64,000 bases of DNA, from contig NZ_JAGYXY010000002.1 of the NCBI RefSeq assembly GCF_018362775.1, forward strand, positions 535,035 to 599,034, given 5' to 3'. The notes beneath the pieces were generated by a model. The model saw only the letters and a program-made list of their open reading frames with translations, was not told the DNA's origin and searched no databases. Positions 42,301 to 51,007 of the stretch are shown here, piece after piece. Positions within the stretch are counted from its first letter, which is position 1, and each line of letters opens with the position of its first letter. Origin of the DNA: Alistipes montrealensis (GTDB lineage: Bacteria > Bacteroidota > Bacteroidia > Bacteroidales > Rikenellaceae). The translations under genes were made by a program, and so were the position numbers.

Positions 42301-42656
42301 ACCAGTACCGCTACATGCTCGACGCGTGGCATCCCGTGCGCAACCCGGATTCCGACCTGCCCCGTGCGGGAACCGACGACCGGCTGGTTCCCAGTTCGCT
42401 GCAGGTACACGACGCATCGTACCTGCGCCTGAAGAACGCCACTGTTTCCTATACGTTCGACCTGAGGAAGAAAACCCGCCTGCTGCGCGACATCACGCTG
42501 GCCGTCACGGGCGAGAACCTCTGGCTCTGGACCAACTACAACGGTTTCGACCCCGACGTTTCGAGCGAGGGAACCAGCTCGACCCTGCGCCGCGTCGACA
42601 TGGGCGCCTATCCCCGTTCGCGGATGTTCGTGTTCAGCATCCAGCTGCGTTATTAA
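39333..42656 (+). CDS. SusC-type TonB-dependent receptor with STN signalling domain
   Basis: 1107 residues. Signal peptide (to about 26); STN domain about 30-100 (NFRKTPLKNVLKEVEAQTGLSIMYDTRELN); carboxypeptidase-like domain about 112-190 (LTGTVLDETGAPMIGAAVTTPDGRRGTVTDSNGRYSLTL); plug about 200-320 (VVVIGYGSVKKSDLTGSVSNV); then the 22-strand barrel. The STN domain means that substrate binding can be relayed to FecR and the sigma factor. It forms a bottle-and-lid importer with the SusD downstream. The substrate is not determinable from sequence. Confidence 0.95.
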   Translation: MNQFSNLKRVLLPCLFVLLTLPAWGQMQPVTKNFRKTPLKNVLKEVEAQTGLSIMYDTRELNLERPVTASFDRTPVSQVLREVLDRSVQYSIKDKMIVIYKASATPSSATEKGRVLTGTVLDETGAPMIGAAVTTPDGRRGTVTDSNGRYSLTLGASDALISVSYLGYVTQQIVVGDRTQVDVNLVPDAKNTINEVVVIGYGSVKKSDLTGSVSNVKMSDIRDVPNTSVDQALQGRIAGVDIMSTSGAPGATTSIRVRGTRSISASNEPLIVVDGVIDAVSDLNDINSADIEQISVLKDASSTAIYGSRGANGVIIVTTRQGVTSKPSITAKAEFGVSKLARDLDLMNAQEFIRYQNDRYYFTSRDPQRPPRFDPSEYGRGTDWIDEITRTAIYQNYNLSVSGRGQKSSYFAALGGNDTQGIVDGSGFRRITARLNLSYDFAKWLTVGFKGSYTFRDESPNRATIGGANIWDGAVYLAPTMGPNDYINPLYENGVRINTPRAKIDCNENESERMTNTDVLEFTIKPARGLIIKSQNSYMVYQRHDYQFWPSYLPKNTEGEGADAYRYEGDARRLTSENTISYSKKFASGHYFDAMAGFSATHETANFFSLKAEGLLTDDLKWNNMNGIGSKENYSASTSSNKVVRESVLMRLNYNYKSRYYFTFTGRYDGSSNFAENNKWGFFPSAAVKWNAKNENFLKQVRWLDELSLRLSAGRTGNDAIATYRSLEAYGTSTNGYLFGGKQSASFFPTRVANPDLTWEKTTLYNAGLDFSAFDGRLTLTVDGYYSTTRDLLLSLQTIHTTGYTSRFTNLGKTSNRGVEVSIESRNIVKPKFGWTTSFTLSHNKQMVDDIGHEEYVSCLESGGNTNYMMYGYKTGYPLNSLWGFQYGGVWKTTGEFERNRFTKSYISSSTGSDAQLMLGYPKYVDQNRDGILSEEDLIYLGNSDPVLYGGLQNTFTIGGLNIGFYFSYSLGGKIYNYSELAMAGGYATNQYRYMLDAWHPVRNPDSDLPRAGTDDRLVPSSLQVHDASYLRLKNATVSYTFDLRKKTRLLRDITLAVTGENLWLWTNYNGFDPDVSSEGTSSTLRRVDMGAYPRSRMFVFSIQLRY

Positions 42657-42680
42657 TCCACCTGACAATTACCGAAGCAG

Positions 42681-44348
42681 ATGAAAAACTTCAACCATTC
42701 CATATTGGCCCTTTTCGCGGCGGGACTGCTCGCGTCCTGTTCCCTGGCGGAGGAGCCGACCTCGTTCGTCAACCGCAAATCGTTCTATCAGAACGAGTCG
42801 CAGTGCATTGCGGCGCTCAATTCGTGCTACATGCCCGTCAATTCGATCTATACGGCCAACTTCATGCTCGTTACCGAAGCCTGTACCGACATCTGGTATT
42901 CGTCCTCGACGACCGTCGACGCCTGCCTCGACGTGACCCCGGCCAAACCGCAGTACGGCAAGACCGTCTGGACGCAGGGCTATAAGGGCGTGATGTACTG
43001 CAACGAGTGCGTCGAGTGTATCTCGACGGCCGACCTGCCCGACGGGGTGAAGATGCCCCTTGCGGCCGAAGCCCGCGTGATGCGCGCGCTCTACTACTAC
43101 ATCCTGACCTGCATGTTCGGCGACGTGCCGTTCTATACCTCGATGGTCGACACCGACCAGCGGCTGGCCGAAATCCGCCGCCTGCCCCGTACCCCGGCCC
43201 ATGAAATCCGTCAGGAACTGTACGACGACCTGGAGCAGAACGCCCTGCCGTGGTTCACGGCCGAGAACGGCCGCAAGTGCCGCGCCTCGGAGGCTGTCGA
43301 CAACCGTTCGGGTTATGCGCTGGCGTTGATGCTGATGGCCAAGTTCGCCCTCTGGAACGAGGACTGGAACGGGGCGCTGGTTCCCCTGCAGGCTATCGAG
43401 GAGCTGTACGGCGACTTCAACGAAGGCAACTACCCGCTGGCCGAGACCCAGTGGCGTTACAAGAACCCTGCGGAGACCATCTTCGAGATCCAGCATGCAT
43501 GGTCGCTCACCGGAACGCAGTACAACGGCAACGTCGCCGCGATCATGATGCCCACGCACAACGGCGACGGCGTGTTCGACGGCGTGCCTCTGAAGGGCTA
43601 CGGGACGACGATGCCCGGCTGGTCGTCGCTCAGAGCCTGCAACCGCTATGCGATTTTCCGCCCTGCGACGGGCAACACGCAGACCGAGAATGCGACCTAT
43701 ATCGACGCGTTGTTCAATCCCCTGCCCCTGACCTACGACACGTACGACGCTTCGCTGAACCGTTATACGGTGAAGATCGACATGGCGGCGCTGGCCGCCG
43801 GGGAGATCCGCGGTCAGAAGATCGACCGCCGTGTGAAATACTTCCTCGGCCTGGGCGACCTGGAGACGGGAGCCACCTTCAAGATTACCGGCACGTACGG
43901 CGTGCCCTGGCCGGGACCGAAGTTCTGGTGTCCGGACATCGAGCAGAACTACGATTCGAACAACTACCGCATTTTCCGTTATGCCGACGCTGTCCTGATG
44001 ATGGCCGAGTGCTACTGCAACCTGGAGAACGCCGACGAAGCGATGCGCTACCTGAACATGGTCCGCGAACGGGCGGGCGTCGATCCCGTCACCAACTTTA
44101 CGGGCTTCGAGGACCTTACGCTGGCCATCCGCTGCGAGCGCGCCCGCGAACTGGGCGGCGAGTTCCAGCGCAAATTCGACCTGGTGCGCTGGGGCATCTG
44201 GTACGATCAGACCTATGCCTACACCAACAACTCGACGCTCAAGGGCAAGATGCGCCCCTGCCACCGTTACTATCCCATTCCCGATGCGCAGTGCGCCCTT
44301 TCGGGGTATGTGCTGACCAACGACGAGTACCTTGCCGACGGATTATAA
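42681..44348 (+). CDS. SusD-type surface lipoprotein
   Basis: 555 residues. Signal peptide with lipobox ending LLASC; the residues after Cys (SLAEEP) carry the acidic pattern of surface-exported lipoproteins. The TPR-like SusD/RagB fold is visible (AEARVMRALYYYILTCMFGDVPFYT, about 115-140; IRCERARELGGEFQRKFDLVRWG near the C-terminus). It is the substrate-binding lid of the SusC receptor, 24 bases downstream of it. Confidence 0.93.
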   Translation: MKNFNHSILALFAAGLLASCSLAEEPTSFVNRKSFYQNESQCIAALNSCYMPVNSIYTANFMLVTEACTDIWYSSSTTVDACLDVTPAKPQYGKTVWTQGYKGVMYCNECVECISTADLPDGVKMPLAAEARVMRALYYYILTCMFGDVPFYTSMVDTDQRLAEIRRLPRTPAHEIRQELYDDLEQNALPWFTAENGRKCRASEAVDNRSGYALALMLMAKFALWNEDWNGALVPLQAIEELYGDFNEGNYPLAETQWRYKNPAETIFEIQHAWSLTGTQYNGNVAAIMMPTHNGDGVFDGVPLKGYGTTMPGWSSLRACNRYAIFRPATGNTQTENATYIDALFNPLPLTYDTYDASLNRYTVKIDMAALAAGEIRGQKIDRRVKYFLGLGDLETGATFKITGTYGVPWPGPKFWCPDIEQNYDSNNYRIFRYADAVLMMAECYCNLENADEAMRYLNMVRERAGVDPVTNFTGFEDLTLAIRCERARELGGEFQRKFDLVRWGIWYDQTYAYTNNSTLKGKMRPCHRYYPIPDAQCALSGYVLTNDEYLADGL

Positions 44349-44360
44349 AAACCAGAACCG

Positions 44361-47093
44361 ATGAAACGAATCAACAACCTGATACTGGCGCTCGCGGGAC
44401 TCTTCGCGGTTGCGTGCGCCGACACTTTCGAGGAGCGTTACGACCTGAGCATCAATACGGACAAATATTCGGTCGACGCCACGGCCGCCCGGCTCCCCAT
44501 CACGGTCTACTGCTCGGGTGCGTGGACCGCACAGCTCGTCGCCGAATCGGCATGGGCGACGCTCAGCCGCACCTCGGGCAGCGGCATTACGACCATTCAT
44601 CTCGACTGCGCCGACAACTCCGGGCTGGCCCGTTCGGTCGGGGTAGTGCTGCGCGGTTCGGGGCTCGAAAAGTCCATTACCGTGGTTCAGAAGGCGGGAA
44701 TCACCGCTCCCGAACTGATTTTCCTGGCGAAAGACCTGGCCTTTGCCAACGGCGCCTATAAAGGTACGACGGCCTTCGAGACCAACCTGCCCGACGAACT
44801 GCTCCGCGAGGTCGTTCCGGCCGTGACCTACGCATCGGAGGGCGATGCGTGGATTTCGGACATCGCATATCATGCCGACGATACGGAAGCGGGCGAGACG
44901 GAGATACCGCTGGCCCGCCGGGGACTGATCACCTTCTCCACGACCGCCAATGCCACGGGGGAACCCCGCACGGCGACGGTCGATTTCTCGGTCGAGGATG
45001 CCAACGGCAATGTTTTCGGCGACAGTTTCACCGTGACGCAGAGTGCCGACGAGGGCCGCATCACGCTCTCCGACGACGTGGTTCCCATCGAGGGCGGCAA
45101 GCGTACGGTGGCCTTCTCGACCAACCTCGGGGCGCTGCTCGGCGAAATGAAGACCGAGGTGACGTATGCCGATCCCGCTGCGGCCGGGTTTATCTCGAAC
45201 GTCGAACTCGGCGCAGAATCACTGACTTACGATATTTCGGAGAATACCGGCGTGGAGAAACGCTACGCCACGATCACGGTCTCCTACACCGACCTTGCGG
45301 GTAACGTGATTTCGGCCTCTTCGGCCATTACCCAGCGTGTGACGGCCCAGCCGCGCGAAATCCCGTTCGCCGACCTGCGTGCGCTCTTCACCGCCGAGGA
45401 CAAACCCTACGCCAGCGACGAGGACCACATCGACTACCTGCTGTGCCGTGTCATCGGCGACGCCGGGAACCCGAACATGGACCAGAATGTCAATACCGGC
45501 CCCAACAGCATTACGACCGACGAAAACGACCGTACGAACTACGTGCAGAGCCTCGACGGTATGTATGGTTTCCGCCTGAAGTTCGCCTCCGCGGCGGACA
45601 ACGCCTGCCTGCGGGGCGAGCAGGTGAAAATCCTGCTCGACGGTGTGATCCTTTCGCGCGAAAGCGATCCGATGCGCTACACGCTGCGCGGCGTGAAGGC
45701 TGAAAACGTCGAAAAGGTGGCCGGGGCCGCAGCCCTGGAACCCAAGGCGCGGACCATCTCGACGCTTACCGACGACGATCTCTATACCTATTGTACGCTT
45801 TCGGGGCTGGAGTTCTCCGTGAAAGAGGGTGCTTACGCCAATGTCCGCGAGTACGACGCGATCCTGAATCCCTATAACGAAGGGATCACCTTTGCCAGCG
45901 GCACGCAGGCCCAGCGGGCCAAAGACGGTGCGGCCAACCTGCTCTACGACGGATCGAACGACGCGATTTATATGCTCGTGAACATGAACTGCGCATGGCG
46001 CCGCACGGGACAGAGCGTCCCGCAGGGCGTCGGATCGGTCAGCGGCATCGTGGTTCACACGCCGATGGAGCGCTGGGGCGGCAATGTGGGCCGTTACTCG
46101 ATCCGGCCCTTCGACGAGGCGGACATCGACGTTGCGCGCGCCGAGGCTTCGTCCTATGCGAAACTCGTCGAGTGGCGGCTGGACAAGGGTGTGGTTTCGG
46201 TCGGGGCCTATGTATGGAACGACGGCGGCGGCTACACCGTCGGCAACGCCACGAATTCGGCCGCGCAGCTCGTCCAGAACCGGATGCACGCCACGACCGA
46301 CAACACGGACGGCAGTGCGCGGCTTTACAGCGAGAACCGGATGCTCAACCAGACCGTTACGGCAGACCGTTCGTACCCCGTGGCCATTGTCCATGGTTAC
46401 CGCGGACTGAGCGCCTCGAACTACGTGGCGGGCGACGGTACGACGATGGGCATGTCGAAATACACGATGCTGGCCTTCTGCGGCAATGTCGCCGGCTGGT
46501 ACGACTGGAACGGCAATACGTGGACGGGCAAGACCAACGGCATCGTGATGGAGTTCCCGACATCGGGCGTCGGCGGTTCCGCCGCTGCGGTCAGCTTTTC
46601 GATCGCCGCGGGCAAGCACAGCACCAACGAAGCCGCCTGCTCGTGGACCAATGCCAGTTCGTATCCCGTCTACTGGAAGGTGGAATATGCCACCTCGACC
46701 GATAACGGTGCGACGTGGAGCGACTGGACCGAGGCTGTCAATGCCGCCACGGGCGTGCGAGGTTTCGAGATGCGCTCGCTGCCGTGGTGCATCAACAACA
46801 GTGCGACGCGCACTTCGATCTTCGACACGGCCAACCAGTCGGGTGTCTACACCCAGTCCGACTTCGGCTTCGGCCTGGTTCCCTACCGCTTCGTGCTGCC
46901 CGCCGACGTGCTCGGCAAATCGAAGGTCCGGGTGCGCATCAGCCCTTCGTCCGACATCATCGCGACGTGGAACGCCGGGCTGGGCAACTACGGCCTGGGC
47001 CAGACCTACCGCAACGTACGCGTAACGCGGACCTATCCGTTCGCTATCGCCAATGCGGTCTATGTGGAAGACCTTTCGATCCAGTACAAATAA
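44361..47093 (+). CDS. DUF5689 surface lipoprotein with BACON-like repeats (paralogue 1)
   Basis: 910 residues. The signal peptide ends LFAVACADTFEE, a likely lipoprotein with the acidic surface-export signal. Three BACON-like Ig domains follow (about 22-115, 116-232 and 235-335; WTAQLVAESAWATLSRTSGS is the clearest). DUF5689 spans about 340-590 (PFADLRALF, CRVIGDAGNPNMDQNVNTG, YVQSLDGMYGFRLKF, VGRYSIRPFDEADI). A C-terminal beta-rich domain of about 310 residues contains VYWKVEYATSTDNGATWSDW and FEMRSLPW, shared by the three paralogues downstream. It starts 13 bases after susD. Position suggests the SusE/SusF-like accessory binding role; ligand unknown. Confidence 0.8.
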   Translation: MKRINNLILALAGLFAVACADTFEERYDLSINTDKYSVDATAARLPITVYCSGAWTAQLVAESAWATLSRTSGSGITTIHLDCADNSGLARSVGVVLRGSGLEKSITVVQKAGITAPELIFLAKDLAFANGAYKGTTAFETNLPDELLREVVPAVTYASEGDAWISDIAYHADDTEAGETEIPLARRGLITFSTTANATGEPRTATVDFSVEDANGNVFGDSFTVTQSADEGRITLSDDVVPIEGGKRTVAFSTNLGALLGEMKTEVTYADPAAAGFISNVELGAESLTYDISENTGVEKRYATITVSYTDLAGNVISASSAITQRVTAQPREIPFADLRALFTAEDKPYASDEDHIDYLLCRVIGDAGNPNMDQNVNTGPNSITTDENDRTNYVQSLDGMYGFRLKFASAADNACLRGEQVKILLDGVILSRESDPMRYTLRGVKAENVEKVAGAAALEPKARTISTLTDDDLYTYCTLSGLEFSVKEGAYANVREYDAILNPYNEGITFASGTQAQRAKDGAANLLYDGSNDAIYMLVNMNCAWRRTGQSVPQGVGSVSGIVVHTPMERWGGNVGRYSIRPFDEADIDVARAEASSYAKLVEWRLDKGVVSVGAYVWNDGGGYTVGNATNSAAQLVQNRMHATTDNTDGSARLYSENRMLNQTVTADRSYPVAIVHGYRGLSASNYVAGDGTTMGMSKYTMLAFCGNVAGWYDWNGNTWTGKTNGIVMEFPTSGVGGSAAAVSFSIAAGKHSTNEAACSWTNASSYPVYWKVEYATSTDNGATWSDWTEAVNAATGVRGFEMRSLPWCINNSATRTSIFDTANQSGVYTQSDFGFGLVPYRFVLPADVLGKSKVRVRISPSSDIIATWNAGLGNYGLGQTYRNVRVTRTYPFAIANAVYVEDLSIQYK

Positions 47094-47101
47094 GCTGAAT
47101 T

Positions 47102-48733
47102 ATGAAACACCTGTTGAAATACCTGCTCGCCGTCGCGGCTGTCCCCCTGTGGGGGCAGGCCGCGGCCGCCGGGCCGTTCGACGCGCTCCGCGCGCTGTGC
47201 GAACCGGGAAAATCGGTCCTCCTGACCGCACCGGCGGTGGTCGAAGGCGTCGTTGTCAGCGACTACCGCAGCCCCAACATGGAGTTGAACCCCAACCTGA
47301 ACTACTACTCCGTCGACCTGGAAGAGAACGACCGCACGGCTTATGTCCAGGCCGCAGACGGTAGTTGCGGCGTCCGCCTGCGTTTCGACGAGGCGAGTGA
47401 AAACCGCCTTGCTCGCTACGACCGCGTACGCCTCGACCTCGCCGGCTGCCGTCTCACGCGCACTGCTTCGCCCGACTGCATGACGCTGACGGGCGTGCAG
47501 GCGCTCAACGTCGTCTCGGTGACACCCGGCACGCCCGCCGACGTTCCCGCGAAGGAGCGGACCGTCGCGACGCTTACGGACGGCGACCTCTATACCTTCG
47601 TGACGCTGCGCGACGCCGAATTTGTCTTCAAGGAGGGTTCCTATACCAACATCTGGGAACCTTACGCCCAGTTCTGCGGTGCGCTCCACCACTATAAGTA
47701 CGACATCAACAACCGCATGGACGGTTGGGCGTCGCTCGTGCGCGACTCGGAAGGCGGCGCGATCTATATGCTCGTCAATACGCTCTGTGCGTGGCGGCGC
47801 ACGGGCAATCCCCTGCCGCAGGGCACGGGGCCGCTTTCGGGCATCGTGGTCCATACGCCGATGCGCCGTTACGGCGGCGATATGGGCCGCTATTCGATCC
47901 GCCCGCTCGACGAGGGCGACATCGCCGTCAGCCGCAAACGCAACTCCCCGTGGAAACGCCTCACGGGGTGGGTTCTCGACGGTTCGGCAGGCGCTTCGCT
48001 CGAATTCGAACTGCTCGGCTACCAGAACCTCGGGACCGAAGGCCGCAAGGGCGACCGGGTGTTGAGCGACGCCGGCGCTTCGCGCGGATACCTCTGGACC
48101 GACTGCGGCGCTTTCGTACACGTCGAAGCCGACTACAATGCCACCGGGACACAGAACCGGGGATGGATCGGCAACGGGGCGGTCGTCTTCAAGGCCCCGA
48201 CCCCCGATTGGTACAAATGGGACAATATGGGCCGCATGGCCGGGTCGAATGCCTTCTACATTGCATTTCCGACCAAAAAAGCCCGCGGCACGGAGTTGCA
48301 GCTCGCTTTCGAATGGGGTGCGGGTAATCAGGACGGCAATTTCTCGTGGAATTTTCCGCTGGAGTGGAAAGCCGAATATTCGGTCGACGGCGGTGAATTC
48401 CAACCCTTGAAGGATGCCGCTACGGGACAGGAAACCGTCGTGCTGCGCGCACTGCCCTGGTGGGACAAGGTGATCGACGGGTCGGGCCATGCCGACCGCC
48501 TGCGCACGCCCTACGATTGCGGTATGGGCCTTCAGCAGCGGGTTTTCCGGCTGCCGCCTTCGGCGTTGGGCCGCGATGAAGTCGTCGTGCGCCTTTCGCC
48601 CGCCTCGGGCCTGCTCTCGCAGATTCGCGGCAACCCCTCCGCCGACGTGCTGATCCCGACCTCGGTGGTTCGCAAGAACTGCAAGCAGACGACCGTCATC
48701 CGTTTCGGGACGATCTCGGTCGATTACAAATAA
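47102..48733 (+). CDS. Exported DUF5689 protein without BACON stalk (paralogue 2)
   Basis: 543 residues. A cleavable signal peptide (MKHLLKYLLAVAAVPLWGQAAA) without a lipobox Cys, so secreted or periplasmic. DUF5689 spans about 25-285 (VVEGVVVSDYRSPNMELNPN, AYVQAADGSCGVRLRF, LSGIVVHTPMRRYGGDMGRYSIRPLDEGDI). The shared C-terminal domain follows (about 290-543), with WKAEYSVDGGEFQPLKDAATG and VVLRALPWWDKV. It starts eight bases after paralogue 1 and most resembles paralogue 4. Confidence 0.8.
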   Translation: MKHLLKYLLAVAAVPLWGQAAAAGPFDALRALCEPGKSVLLTAPAVVEGVVVSDYRSPNMELNPNLNYYSVDLEENDRTAYVQAADGSCGVRLRFDEASENRLARYDRVRLDLAGCRLTRTASPDCMTLTGVQALNVVSVTPGTPADVPAKERTVATLTDGDLYTFVTLRDAEFVFKEGSYTNIWEPYAQFCGALHHYKYDINNRMDGWASLVRDSEGGAIYMLVNTLCAWRRTGNPLPQGTGPLSGIVVHTPMRRYGGDMGRYSIRPLDEGDIAVSRKRNSPWKRLTGWVLDGSAGASLEFELLGYQNLGTEGRKGDRVLSDAGASRGYLWTDCGAFVHVEADYNATGTQNRGWIGNGAVVFKAPTPDWYKWDNMGRMAGSNAFYIAFPTKKARGTELQLAFEWGAGNQDGNFSWNFPLEWKAEYSVDGGEFQPLKDAATGQETVVLRALPWWDKVIDGSGHADRLRTPYDCGMGLQQRVFRLPPSALGRDEVVVRLSPASGLLSQIRGNPSADVLIPTSVVRKNCKQTTVIRFGTISVDYK

Positions 48734-48753
48734 CACCAAAACTGAACCTGAAT

Positions 48754-51003
48754 ATGAAATACAGCAAGCTATTACGTAACAGTGCGGCGTGCGGCCTTGC
48801 GGCCCTCGCGGCCGCCGCCTGCTCGGTCGACGACGCCGAAACCATCCGCGTGCGCGAACTTACGGCTGCCGAGCGCGAACTTTTCGTCCCGGCGTCGGGC
48901 GGAACCGCCGAAATACAGCTTTACTCCAACGGTCGCGTCCGGGTCGAGCCGCTCAACGACACCGGCGACTGGGCCGCTGTCGATCCCGTGGAGTTCGACG
49001 GCGACCGGAAAGTCTCGGTCACCTTTACGGAGAATCCCTCGTTCCGCCGCATGGCCAAACTGCGCTTCGTGCTCGACGGCGGCGCACGGGTCGATACGGT
49101 CTGTGTCAAACAGTACGGCGTGGTCCCGTCGCTCGAATGTCCGGCTCCCTACAAGGCTATCCGCGGCAGCGTCGAGACCTTCACCCAGTTCGAGATCGAC
49201 ACCAACATTCCGCTCGGCGACTTCGCCGTCAAAACCTCCTACGTCGGTAAAACCGAGGGGTGGATCAGCAGCGTGCAGCCTGAACAAGGCATGCTGGTCG
49301 TCGATACGAAGCCCAACCCGGGCGACGATGTCTGCAAGGCGGTCGTCAACCTGAGTTACGTCGACGGCTGGGAGGAGACCTTCTCGGCCAATCTCTACAT
49401 CACGCAGGCCGACAAGGACGACGAATTCGGCCGCGAGGTCTCGTTCGCCGAAGTACGGGCGCTGGCGACCGGGGAAGGTACGGCCGTCGACGAGGATATC
49501 CTGATCGAAGGCATCGTCATCAGCGATTTCCACAGCAAGAACATGGAAGTCAATCCCAGCGTGTCGTACGACAAGGTCGACGTGACGGTCAACGACTGCA
49601 CGGCCTATATCGAGAGTCCCGACGGCCGTTACGGCTTCCGCCTGCGCTTCGATACGCCGGAAGACAACGTGCTGGTCCGCGGGACGCGTCTTTCGCTCTC
49701 GCTCAACGGCACGGTCCTGACGCGCGAGGAGAACCCCGAACGCTATACGATCAGCAGCCTGGTCGGTGAAAACATGGTCGAAAGCGCCGCCGGGGAGACT
49801 GTCCCCGCCAAGGTGCGCCGGATTTCGGAACTGAGCGACGAGGATGTTTACACCTATGTCTCGTTGCAGAATACCGAGTTTCTGTTCAAAGAGGGCAGTT
49901 ACGCCAACGTTTACGAGAATTACAGCCTTCTGTCCGAAGTCAACGCTTCGCAGACGGGCAACAACAACCGCATGGACGGCTGGGCGTCGCTGCTGATGGA
50001 CGATGCGGGGAATTCGATCTACGCCCCGGTCAACATGCTTTGCCTCTGGCGCCGTTCGGGGCAGGGCGTTCCGCAGGGCGTGGGTTCGACCCACGGCATC
50101 GTGGTCCATAATGAGCTGCCGCGTTACGGCAATGTGGGCCGTTACCAGATTCGCGTGCTCGGCGAAGAGGGCTTCGACATGGAGTGGGCCGGGCAGTCGG
50201 CCTACACGGAATTTGCCGAGTGGGACGGCAATCCCCACAAATACTCGTTCGGAACCTATGCCGGGTTCAACAGCCGCTACGCTTACAACCGGTTGCAGTC
50301 GATCACGCCGTCGGACGATATTTCGGCGGACAAGACCACGCCGAACGCCGAACTGTTCTGTGAAAACGGGGTCGAAACCACGACCTCTGAAGCCTGGCCC
50401 ATCGGAAGTACAGGCAATTACAACAATCCGGAGGTGGGTTCGCTCGGAACCTCGACGACCTGCAAGGCCTATTTCGTCAAAGCCGGCGTGAAGGGCTGGT
50501 ATCAGTGGGAAGGAAACGAGGTCGTGGGTTACAACGGCCTGCGGCTGGAGTTTTCGACCGCTTCGGTCAGCGGTTCGCACATGCTCCTCGGGTTCTCGTT
50601 CGCTGCGGGAACGATTTCGGCCAACACCTCGAAAACCTATCCGGCGCACTGGTGCGTGGAGTATTCCGTCGACGGAGGACAGCATTACACCCTTTGTCCG
50701 GGCACGGCTACGGGGGCCGATTACGTGCATATGCGCTCGCTGCCGTGGTGGGACGCTTCGCTGGCCGGAAACCGCTACAACACATGCTCGTCGGCGGGCC
50801 TCGGGCTGACCGACCACCTCTTCCGCCTCCCGGCGGAGGTCTTCGGCAAAGAGAAGGTGATGGTCCGCATCCGGCCCTACGACAAGGTGATGACCGTGCT
50901 GCCGCTGGTCTGGAACGGCGATACGGAAACCGCCGAGATCAGCGCCGCCACGACCTACGACAACCAGTTGCGGTGGGGTGTCATCACCCTGCGCTACCGA
51001 TAG
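48754..51003 (+). CDS. DUF5689 surface lipoprotein with BACON-like repeats (paralogue 3)
   Basis: 749 residues. Signal peptide ending LAAAAC followed by SVDDAE, a lipoprotein with an acidic surface-export signal. Two BACON-like Ig domains (about 25-122 and 125-220), DUF5689 at about 228-470 (IEGIVISDFHSKNMEVNPSVSYDKVDV; IVVHNELPRYGNVGRYQIRVLGEEGF), and the shared C-terminal domain (about 475-749) with HWCVEYSVDGGQHYTLCPGTATG and VHMRSLPWWDAS. It is architecturally the twin of paralogue 1 with one repeat fewer. Confidence 0.8.
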   Translation: MKYSKLLRNSAACGLAALAAAACSVDDAETIRVRELTAAERELFVPASGGTAEIQLYSNGRVRVEPLNDTGDWAAVDPVEFDGDRKVSVTFTENPSFRRMAKLRFVLDGGARVDTVCVKQYGVVPSLECPAPYKAIRGSVETFTQFEIDTNIPLGDFAVKTSYVGKTEGWISSVQPEQGMLVVDTKPNPGDDVCKAVVNLSYVDGWEETFSANLYITQADKDDEFGREVSFAEVRALATGEGTAVDEDILIEGIVISDFHSKNMEVNPSVSYDKVDVTVNDCTAYIESPDGRYGFRLRFDTPEDNVLVRGTRLSLSLNGTVLTREENPERYTISSLVGENMVESAAGETVPAKVRRISELSDEDVYTYVSLQNTEFLFKEGSYANVYENYSLLSEVNASQTGNNNRMDGWASLLMDDAGNSIYAPVNMLCLWRRSGQGVPQGVGSTHGIVVHNELPRYGNVGRYQIRVLGEEGFDMEWAGQSAYTEFAEWDGNPHKYSFGTYAGFNSRYAYNRLQSITPSDDISADKTTPNAELFCENGVETTTSEAWPIGSTGNYNNPEVGSLGTSTTCKAYFVKAGVKGWYQWEGNEVVGYNGLRLEFSTASVSGSHMLLGFSFAAGTISANTSKTYPAHWCVEYSVDGGQHYTLCPGTATGADYVHMRSLPWWDASLAGNRYNTCSSAGLGLTDHLFRLPAEVFGKEKVMVRIRPYDKVMTVLPLVWNGDTETAEISAATTYDNQLRWGVITLRYR

Positions 51004-51007
51004 CGCC

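Noticed and set aside
39303..42668. Open minus-strand frame of 1121 codons opposite susC
   Set aside because: Its composition (Val/Arg/Gln/His-rich, no domain) is the expected mirror of high-GC coding in the real susC, which has full domain structure. Similar long shadows lie opposite the DUF5689 and TIM-barrel genes.
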